NCBI GenBank assembly: GCA_001303665.1
Contig: LJUF01000259.1
Span: forward strand, 1-5,297
Direction: 5' to 3'
Length of the DNA stretch: 5,297 bases
Origin: Phycisphaerae bacterium SM23_33
GTDB lineage: Bacteria > Planctomycetota > Phycisphaerae > SM23-33
The translations under genes and the position numbers were made by a program. This document shows positions 1 through 4,533 of this stretch, piece by piece. The notes under the pieces are model-generated. The model had not been told where the DNA came from and did no database searches. It was given only the letters and a program-made list of their open reading frames with translations. How positions within the stretch are numbered: the first letter of the stretch is position 1; each line of letters begins with the position of its first letter.

Positions 1-328
1 CGGGGCGGCCGGACCATTCGTAGGCGATGGTGTGACCCACCCCGCTGCGCTCGACGCCGAACTCGATCAGGGTGGGAGAATACCGGCTGACGGAGACGGC
101 CGAATGCAGCTCGGTGGCGATCTGGTCGGCGACGAAGGCAGCGTCCACGGCCCCGCTGCCGCCGTTGGCGTCGGGCAGGGCCCGGGTGGCAATCACGATG
201 GCCGAACCGATGGAAACCGCCAGCACACCCAGGATCGCAAGGGCCGTGACCATCTCGGCCAGCGTAAGCCCTCGCTGCAGAGGGAGCCCGCCGGCCGGGC
301 GGCTAGCTCTGCCGGGTGAGCGCTTCAT
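1..328 (-). CDS. Minor prepilin/pseudopilin, probably GspJ-like (3'-truncated by window edge)
   Basis: The N-terminal 109 residues of another prepilin-like protein; the C-terminus lies beyond the window. The frame opens at ATG 328, which overlaps the gspH stop as ATGA, so the two are translationally coupled; GGAAAGG lies 10 nt upstream. A basic, proline-containing leader of 20 residues (ending LPLQRG) precedes LTLAE, with Glu25 at +5, and then a hydrophobic helix from MVTALAILGVLAVSIGSAIV (26-45). Leu rather than Phe occupies +1. The mature part continues with FVADQIATELHSAV (64-77) and SPTLIEFGV, then HTIAYEWSGRP at the window edge. A helix containing an EL-x2-A pattern, then a strand and Y-x-WSG, is what I recall from GspJ-like minor pseudopilins of Planctomycetes. 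GspI or PilW-type proteins remain possible because the diagnostic C-terminal domain is not visible. The prepilin call is firm; the subtype is not. Confidence 0.75.
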   Translation of the reverse strand, partial: MKRSPGRASRPAGGLPLQRGLTLAEMVTALAILGVLAVSIGSAIVIATRALPDANGGSGAVDAAFVADQIATELHSAVSVSRYSPTLIEFGVERSGVGHTIAYEWSGRP

Positions 329-810
329 TGCACCACGACCTTTCCCGTGCCGGGGTCGAGATTCAGGGTTCTGCGGACCTGGCCCACCTGGACGACCAGG
401 CAGCCGCCGCTGCTGGCCACGCCGTAGCCGTCGAAGCTCAACGCCGGGCTGCCGCCGAAGTCGGCGTACACCAGCCGGGCGTGGTACGGGGGCTCGGCCA
501 ATCTCACCACGTACTCCGAGGCGGCCCGGTCCATGCTTGGCATCCCGACCAGCCAGACCGTGTCGGCCTGCACGTCGAACTTGACCGTCACGGTGGTGCT
601 GGAGGCATAGGCCTTGGCCCGGGCCAGGTCCAGGTCGGCCACGATCCGCCGGGCGACCAGGTCGGCACGGTGTCGGGCGATGGAGTCGGCATACCGGGGA
701 GCCGCGATGGCCACTACGACCGCGATGATGCCCAGGACGACCACCAATTCAAAGAGGCTGAACCCCCCCTGGCGGCCGGCCAGTGCCCCTTGTGTTCTTC
801 CGGTCAGCAC
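325..810 (-). CDS. gspH: GspH/FimT-like minor pseudopilin
   Basis: A 161-residue minor pseudopilin, probably at or near the tip complex of the pseudopilus. The leader MLTGRTQGALAGRQGG ends in Gly16. Cleavage would leave FSLFE with Glu at +5 (residue 21), followed by a hydrophobic helix (22-37) and the APRYAD turn. The helix DLDLARAKAYASSTTVTVKF (59-78) is the GspH/FimT hallmark, in which a run of small residues leads into the first beta strand. Later strands include WLVGMP, SFDGYGVASSGGCLVVQVG (125-143) and a final LDPGTGKVVV; the Phe-Asp-Gly-x-Gly strand-turn is typical of GspH. The GTG at 810 is chosen because GGAGG lies 8 nt upstream and gives a 16-residue leader. A TTG at 873 would give an unusually long leader of 37 residues with a poorly spaced ribosome binding site. 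The gene follows a 267-nt gap and its TGA overlaps the next ATG. Confidence 0.87.
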   Translation of the reverse strand: MLTGRTQGALAGRQGGFSLFELVVVLGIIAVVVAIAAPRYADSIARHRADLVARRIVADLDLARAKAYASSTTVTVKFDVQADTVWLVGMPSMDRAASEYVVRLAEPPYHARLVYADFGGSPALSFDGYGVASSGGCLVVQVGQVRRTLNLDPGTGKVVVQ

Positions 811-818
811 CCTATCTG

Positions 819-823
819 CCTCC
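819..823 (-). promoter_or_regulatory. Ribosome binding site that fixes the GTG start of gspH
   Basis: The minus strand has GGAGG 8 nt before the GTG at 810. It supports the GTG start, with a normal 16-residue prepilin leader, over the in-frame TTG at 873. Confidence 0.65.
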
Positions 824-976
824 GGCTGTCGGCCCGGCGGCGACCGTCCTGCCCGAACCACCCCGCAGGCCAAGTCTCCCTAAGCAATCCGACGGGCCAC
901 GCGGCATGCCCCCCAGGCTGGGCCGGGCGGCTCGTCAGATCCTTTTCACTCTGTGATGTCCGGCTCGCTGCCGGCG

Positions 977-1068
977 GCCGACGCTGCCGTCGGCAAGGCG
1001 CGTGCTGCCCCGCCCGCCCGGTAAGGCCCGGCGGGCCACTCCGCAGGCACGCACCCGTCGACGCGGAG
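977..1068 (-). repeat. Three consecutive inverted repeats downstream of gspG
   Basis: After the gspG stop at 1078 the minus strand can form three hairpins in a row: arms at 1039-1044/1063-1068 (6 bp, 18-nt loop), 1012-1018/1030-1036 (GCCCGCC with GGCGGGC, 7 bp, 11-nt loop; an overlapping 5-bp option exists at 1025-1037) and 977-982/989-994 (GCCGAC with GTCGGC, 6 bp, 6-nt loop). None is followed by a run of T, so strong intrinsic termination is not supported. The position fits partial termination or 3'-end protection of the gspG transcript, giving more GspG than the downstream minor pseudopilins. High GC makes chance stems likely, so this is tentative. Confidence 0.35.
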
Positions 1069-1077
1069 ACCGGCCTA

Positions 1078-1554
1078 TCAATAGGTGTTGTAAGGCGTGC
1101 CGGTCTGGTCCGTCTCGGTGTCGTTGCAGTTGGCCTTGATCTCTCCGTTGATGGCGTCGTAGATCCAGCCGACCCCGACCCCGTCCGCCGCGGCCACGCC
1201 CGTGCTGCCCTTCTTGGCGCCCACCGGCAGGGGCGGGATCTTCCGGACGTACGGCCCGTAAATGTGCGTGGCGTCCCTGGCGAGCTGGGCCTCGCCCGCG
1301 GCGTTCGTGTACTGCGTGAGCTGCGCCTCAACGGCCGCCACCGCCGGATACGCCCCGTTGTGCTCAGCCGAGAACAGGTCGATGGCGTTCCTCAGCACCG
1401 CCAGGTTGGCCGTCAGGGCCGAATCCGCCGCCCCGGCCGAGCCCCGGCTCATCCGCGGGATCGCGATCGCCGCGATGATGCCGATGATCACCACCACGAT
1501 GACCAGTTCCAGCAGGCTGAACCCTGTGTTTCGTCTTCGAGTAGCCTTAAACAT
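1078..1554 (-). CDS. gspG: GspG-like major pseudopilin, non-canonical C-terminal half
   Basis: A 158-residue type IV prepilin-like protein, best read as the major pseudopilin that polymerises into the periplasmic pseudopilus. The class III signal is textbook: a basic leader MFKATRRRNTG ending in Gly11, prepilin peptidase cleavage before Phe12, mature residues FSLLE with Glu at +5 (residue 16), then a hydrophobic helix to about residue 32 and the AIPR turn. The following helix (about 42-65, ending EHNGAYP) is typical of GspG. The C-terminal half departs from textbook GspG: I see no WGNPY or SxGxDG calcium loop. It has GPYVRKIPPLPVGAKKG (100-116), GWIYDAINGEIKAN (129-142) and an acidic tail with NDTETDQTG (144-152). 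This pattern resembles Planctomycetes pseudopilins as I remember them. The start is secure: ATG 1554 has AAAAGGAGAG 6 nt upstream. It has the strongest ribosome binding site of the locus after pilM, and inverted repeats flank it on both sides, in keeping with high expression. Confidence 0.88.
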   Translation of the reverse strand: MFKATRRRNTGFSLLELVIVVVIIGIIAAIAIPRMSRGSAGAADSALTANLAVLRNAIDLFSAEHNGAYPAVAAVEAQLTQYTNAAGEAQLARDATHIYGPYVRKIPPLPVGAKKGSTGVAAADGVGVGWIYDAINGEIKANCNDTETDQTGTPYNTY

Positions 1555-1560
1555 GCATCG

Positions 1561-1570
1561 CTCTCCTTTT
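1561..1570 (-). promoter_or_regulatory. Strong ribosome binding site of the major pseudopilin gene
   Basis: On the minus strand this reads AAAAGGAGAG, 6 nt before the ATG at 1554. It is A-rich in a GC-rich setting and close to the ideal Shine-Dalgarno sequence, which fits high translation of a major pseudopilin. An ATG at 1558, four bases upstream and out of frame, would make only ATG-CAT-GTT-TAA and is probably incidental. Confidence 0.75.
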
Positions 1571-1582
1571 CACCCGGTGTGT

Positions 1583-1605
1583 CGGCGCCGATCACATAGG
1601 CGCCG
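1583..1605 (-). repeat. Inverted repeat between the GspC/PilP-like gene and gspG
   Basis: Perfect 7-bp arms CGGCGCC (1583-1589) and GGCGCCG (1599-1605) flank a 9-nt loop. The element lies in the 85-nt gap between the GspC/PilP-like stop and the gspG ribosome binding site, about 12 nt upstream of AAAAGGAGAG. No T-tract follows on either strand, so it is not a typical intrinsic terminator. It could be an mRNA processing or 5'-stabilising hairpin for the gspG message. In sequence this rich in G and C a 7-bp repeat can arise by chance. Confidence 0.35.
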
Positions 1606-1639
1606 CCTGCACGAGGATCGTCCTGGCCCCCCGGGCACT

Positions 1640-2215
1640 TTAGTTGGAAATCCGCTCCGCCCCTGCCGGCTGGGGCTGCTCTTGCAGCGGCAGTTGGATG
1701 CGCACGCCGTCGGCCTCCACCACCGCCGAATTCTGCTCCACGGAAATCAGCTTCAGCCCGTCCATCTCCTGCCCCACCAGCAGACACTTGCCGTCAATGA
1801 TGGCGTAGCTGCTTTCCCCCCCCACCATGACCGCCATCAGCTTGTGCACCGGCCGGGCGGGCACGCTCTTGGCCGCCGACGTGCCGGGCTGCGTCGCCGG
1901 CGACTCCAGCTCCGCCAGCCAACCCTGGGACAGCGCGAACACGTCTCGGACGTTGGCGTAGTCAGGCTTTTCGGCCCCGGCCGCCTCCCTCAGCCGGGCC
2001 GCAAGGGCCGGGCTTTCCGGGGCGGCCGGCTCATCCGGCCCCGGCGGCGGGACGGGCGCGGCCTGCGGAGGCTGCGGGGAGGGGGCGGCCTGCTGGGCGG
2101 CGGCCTGGCTGGGGGTGACCTGGCTTGATCCCAGGAAAGTCCGGTCGATCACCAGGGCGCCAAGGGCCATCGCCAGGACGCCGAGATAGACTTTTTCTGT
2201 CTTGGAAACCGTCAT
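1640..2215 (-). CDS. GspC/PilP-like inner-membrane anchor with proline-rich periplasmic linker
   Basis: A 191-residue protein that looks like the GspC/PilP link between the inner-membrane platform and the outer-membrane secretin. A short N-terminus (MTVSKTEK) leads into one membrane segment at about 9-28. Residues 33-70 are a flexible Ala/Pro/Gln-rich linker, followed by a mixed region that includes DYANVRDVFALS (85-96). The C-terminal domain (about 122-178) reads as the small beta domain of this family: KLMAVMVGGESSYAIIDGK, then VGQEMDGLKLISVEQNSAVVEADG, each half quoted being 20 residues or fewer in key positions, ending in a hydrophobic strand IQLPL. In GspC this is the homology region that binds the secretin N0 domain. 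The ATG at 2215 is preferred over ATG 2227 and a start at 2254 because GGAACATAGG precedes it directly and the protein then starts just before the membrane segment. A 50-nt gap separates it from pilO. PilP is normally a lipoprotein, but no lipobox is visible, which favours a GspC-like topology; the choice is not firm. Confidence 0.68.
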   Translation of the reverse strand: MTVSKTEKVYLGVLAMALGALVIDRTFLGSSQVTPSQAAAQQAAPSPQPPQAAPVPPPGPDEPAAPESPALAARLREAAGAEKPDYANVRDVFALSQGWLAELESPATQPGTSAAKSVPARPVHKLMAVMVGGESSYAIIDGKCLLVGQEMDGLKLISVEQNSAVVEADGVRIQLPLQEQPQPAGAERISN

Positions 2216-2265
2216 CCTATGTTCCATCAGACAATACAAAGCCGCAGGGGGCAAACTCCCCGGGG

Positions 2266-2838
2266 CTATTTCCTCCCGCCGCCGGCCGGGGGCGCGGCGT
2301 ACCAGAGCAGCTCGAACCGGAACGTGGCCTCGGCAGGAGTCGTCGGCCTGGCGGATAGCTCAAAGGTCTTCACGGCGGTGTCGGGGAAGCTCTGGTTGAG
2401 CGCTCTCAGGAAGCCCAGGCATTTGCGGTAGGTTCCGGCCCCGGCCAGGGAGATGGGAACGGCCGTGTAGCGCTCGGTGCTGAAACTGGCGCCGAGCTGG
2501 ACGTCATGGACCTTCAGCCCGCTGCCGGCGGCCAGCTCCGTTACCCGGGCGACACGGTGATTCACGCGCTCGGCCGGCTCCAGCCGCAGCTCGCTCTGGG
2601 TGAGCGCCTTCTGCATTTCCGCCAGTTGGCCTTTGGTGGCAATGACGGACCTCTCAATCGCCGAGGACCTCTGCCTCTGGGCCTTCAGCCGCTCCTGCCT
2701 CTCGGCCAGACTGGCGTGCCGGCCATGCAGAGGCACGAACCCCACGAAGACCGCCGCCAGGGTCAGCGCGGCGCAGGCGGCCGCTCCCGTCAGGTCGGTC
2801 GGCCAGCCTTTCCAGCTTTTGAGATCGAGCCGCTTCAT
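2266..2838 (-). CDS. pilO: PilO/GspM-like inner-membrane assembly protein
   Basis: A 190-residue bitopic inner-membrane protein with PilO/GspM architecture. In these systems PilO pairs with PilN (GspM with GspL) through coiled coils and ferredoxin-like periplasmic domains. A short cytoplasmic N-terminus is followed by one membrane segment at about 17-37, a coiled coil rich in Arg, Gln and Glu at about 42-88, and a compact domain at about 92-182. That domain holds LAAGSGLKVHDVQLG (102-116), AVPISLAGAGTYRKCLGFLRAL (126-147, quoted in part: the GTY-x4-FL pattern is the PilO signature) and FRFELLWY (173-180). The ATG at 2838 is preferred because a GGAA lies 7 nt upstream. A GTG at 2853, 5 nt after the pilN stop, would add five residues (MRNVL) but has only a weak ribosome binding site. 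The C-terminus is a short Gly/Pro-rich tail. GspM and PilO cannot be told apart by sequence alone; the pilM-pilN context favours the PilO name. Confidence 0.82.
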   Translation of the reverse strand: MKRLDLKSWKGWPTDLTGAAACAALTLAAVFVGFVPLHGRHASLAERQERLKAQRQRSSAIERSVIATKGQLAEMQKALTQSELRLEPAERVNHRVARVTELAAGSGLKVHDVQLGASFSTERYTAVPISLAGAGTYRKCLGFLRALNQSFPDTAVKTFELSARPTTPAEATFRFELLWYAAPPAGGGRK

Positions 2839-2858
2839 CAGGACGTTCCGCACCTATT

Positions 2859-3470
2859 TCACAGCGAGCACTCCACCCGGAAGGCCACGGCGCTGCCGGC
2901 CAGGAATGGCTCGCGATTCGCCTTCAACAGGTTGACGGTCCTGAACAGCCGGCCGCGCTCCAGCCGCAGCACAAATTGCGAGACGGCTGCCTGGGAACGG
3001 GCGTAGCCGCCGATCGTCAGCAGGAACTGCTCCTGCCCTGCCGGGGCCGCAGCCGGCGGCACTCCGCGGGCCCGCATCGGCGGCCGCGGCTCGGCGGGCT
3101 GGCCCAGCTCATGCAGCTTGCACAGCGTCAGCACGAGTTCGTCGTCGAGGGACGAAGCCAGCACCGCCAGCAGCACGCTCCAGTCGGGCTGATCGCCCAC
3201 GGCGCGGTTGGCCTGCAGCTTTCGCCTTGCCTGCTCGAGTTTTTGATGCAGCGTGCCCAGCTCCGCCTTCGAGGTCTTGATGTCGGCCTCTTCGTTCGCC
3301 AGCTGATCCTGGAGCCCGCGGCCGTCGGCGCCCCAGGCGGCCGCGCACAGGGCATAGCCGGTTAGAAGCAGCCCGGCGTAGGCGCCGCAGACCCCCAGCC
3401 AGGCGCGCCGCCGGGCCCGCTGCTGTTTGGCTTCCTGCCGGGCCGCCGGTATGAGGTTGGCACGGATCAT
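2859..3470 (-). CDS. pilN: PilN-like bitopic inner-membrane assembly protein
   Basis: A 203-residue bitopic inner-membrane protein that fits PilN, the periplasmic partner of PilM and PilO. In canonical type II secretion its counterpart is the periplasmic half of GspL. The first residues, MIRANLIPAAR, match the PilN N-terminal peptide (consensus close to INLLP) that docks into PilM. A basic stretch (16-22) precedes a single membrane segment at about 24-46. A charged, heptad-like coiled coil follows at about 50-88, then a periplasmic domain (about 97-203) with PDWSVLLAVLASSL, FLLTIGGYARS (149-159) and LERGRLFRTVNLL, the usual strand-helix order. A Pro/Ala-rich insert lies at about 125-146. The ATG at 3470 is chosen because it places the docking peptide at the very N-terminus and lies 4 nt after the pilM stop; an upstream in-frame TTG at 3488 would sit inside pilM. 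Identity rests on this layout and on its place between pilM and pilO, as sequence conservation in the family is low. Confidence 0.85.
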   Translation of the reverse strand: MIRANLIPAARQEAKQQRARRRAWLGVCGAYAGLLLTGYALCAAAWGADGRGLQDQLANEEADIKTSKAELGTLHQKLEQARRKLQANRAVGDQPDWSVLLAVLASSLDDELVLTLCKLHELGQPAEPRPPMRARGVPPAAAPAGQEQFLLTIGGYARSQAAVSQFVLRLERGRLFRTVNLLKANREPFLAGSAVAFRVECSL

Positions 3471-3474
3471 GGCC

Positions 3475-4533
3475 CTACTTCCCCACAAACTGCGCCAGGC
3501 CCAGGGCCATCGTCAGCGCCGGGCTGCCGCACACGTCCATGACCGCCGGCGAGCAGTGCGCCACTCGAGCCGGGACCACCGGCTGCACGTCCAGGCTCAG
3601 TGCCGACGCCAGGTACCCGCCGACGCCCGGGATGGCCGCCCCGCCGCCGATCAGCAGCAGCCGCTCCGTGACCGCGTCGCCGTACTGGCGCAGGGCGTAG
3701 GAGAAGCTGACCCGCAGCTCCTGCACCATCGAGTCCAGGTGCGAGGCGATGATCCTGCGCAGGTCATCAAAGGACTCCGAATCCTCCCGCCCTTTTGCCT
3801 CCGCCCCCAGGCCGACCTCCGCCAGCACCGAATCCGTCATCTCCAGGTCCAGCCCAAGCTGTCGGTTCAAGCCCTCCGAGAGGTACTTGCCGCCGGTCTC
3901 GCCCAGCGGCCGCTCGTACACCACCACGCCCCGATACATGATGAACAGCCGGGCACAGGCCCATCCCATGTCCACCACGCAGGTGATGGCCGGTTCGTCC
4001 GCCAGGGCCGGGCGGCAGGCCCGGGCGATGGCGCAGGCGTGCAGGTCCAGGGCCCGCACGTTCAGCCCTTCCCGTTCAAAGAGGTCCAGCAGCGGCTCCG
4101 TGTCGGCGTGGGCGCAGGCGGCGGCCATCACCCGTGTGCCCTCCGCGGGCCGGTTGGGGACGGGCACGTCCCAGTAGGCCAGTTCGAAGGAGTCCGGATC
4201 GCACTTGTGGATCCTGGCCAGCTCCATGCGGGCGATCTGATCCAGCGGGGCGCCGGAGGAGCGGGAAGGCAGCTCCAACATGCCGGTCAACAGCTTTTCC
4301 CTGGGCGCGGCCAGAACCACCTCCTTGCCCGTGAAGCCCTGCCGGCAGAGCACCTCGCGCAGTGCCCGCACCTGGGCGGGGTCCATGGCCGCGCCCGGCT
4401 CAGGCCGGGGCAGGCAGGCGGCCGCCTGGAGGCGCCAGCCGTCCCGGCCCCGGCTGAGCTGCACGGCCTTGATCCGCCGCCTGCCCAGGTCCAGGCCGAT
4501 CGGCGTTCGCCCTACCATCTCAAGCCACTTCAT
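3475..4533 (-). CDS. pilM: PilM-like actin-fold assembly protein (GspL cytoplasmic-domain equivalent)
   Basis: Cytoplasmic actin/FtsA-fold protein of 352 residues, the usual PilM length. In type IV pili PilM binds the N-terminal peptide of PilN at the inner membrane; in type II secretion the same fold is the cytoplasmic part of GspL. Residues 11-26 (PIGLDLG, then IKAVQL) are the phosphate-1 strand-loop-strand. VVDMG (186-190) sits at phosphate-2, LGETGGKYLSEGLN (210-223) matches the conserved block after it, and LLLIGGGAAIPGVGGYL (292-308) is the adenosine-binding glycine motif. The open frame continues far upstream inside gspF, but the start is fixed at the ATG at 4533: it overlaps the gspF stop, has GGGAGGAGGGG just upstream, and puts phosphate-1 near the N-terminus as in the family. 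Oddities: the phosphate-1 loop carries RRR (18-20) where Ser/Thr is usual, phosphate-2 has WACAR instead of a Thr-bearing loop, and there are ten cysteines. Nucleotide binding may be weak, as in GspL. Confidence 0.92.
   Translation of the reverse strand: MKWLEMVGRTPIGLDLGRRRIKAVQLSRGRDGWRLQAAACLPRPEPGAAMDPAQVRALREVLCRQGFTGKEVVLAAPREKLLTGMLELPSRSSGAPLDQIARMELARIHKCDPDSFELAYWDVPVPNRPAEGTRVMAAACAHADTEPLLDLFEREGLNVRALDLHACAIARACRPALADEPAITCVVDMGWACARLFIMYRGVVVYERPLGETGGKYLSEGLNRQLGLDLEMTDSVLAEVGLGAEAKGREDSESFDDLRRIIASHLDSMVQELRVSFSYALRQYGDAVTERLLLIGGGAAIPGVGGYLASALSLDVQPVVPARVAHCSPAVMDVCGSPALTMALGLAQFVGK

Larger units (their letters stand above)
811..1077. other. 267-nt intergenic region between gspG and gspH
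   Basis: This is the largest gap in an otherwise compact operon. On the minus strand it holds, in order, the inverted-repeat cluster, an A-rich patch GTGAAAAGGATC (about 942-953), and the gspH ribosome binding site. The patch shares GTGAAAAGGA with the gspG leader. I see no convincing -35/-10 pair and no RNA gene. A 31-codon frame (ATG 907, stop 812-814) ends one base before the gspH GTG, but it has no properly spaced ribosome binding site and is not annotated as a gene. Confidence 0.5.

Noticed and set aside
811..873. An upstream TTG start for gspH
   Set aside because: It would give a 37-residue prepilin leader and has no well-spaced ribosome binding site, while the GTG at 810 has GGAGG at 8 nt.
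812..907. A 31-codon minus-strand frame ending one base before the gspH start
   Set aside because: The position suggests a leader peptide, but the G-run upstream of its ATG is only one base away, the composition is Gly/Arg-rich, and nothing else supports translation.
804..1331. A 175-codon minus-strand frame overlapping gspG and the intergenic gap
   Set aside because: It is out of frame with gspG over half its length, rich in Arg, Pro, Ser and Thr, and has no domain; gspG has the real signal and ribosome binding site.
316..1599. A 427-codon open frame on the plus strand
   Set aside because: It lies antisense to two pseudopilin genes with clear class III signals, spans their intergenic gap, and its translation is rich in Arg, Gly, His and Pro with no recognisable domain. 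This is typical of a high-GC antisense shadow.
1262..2128. A 288-codon open frame on the plus strand
   Set aside because: It is antisense to gspG and the GspC/PilP-like gene, with low-complexity Arg/Gly/Leu runs that mirror the Pro/Ala linker on the other strand.
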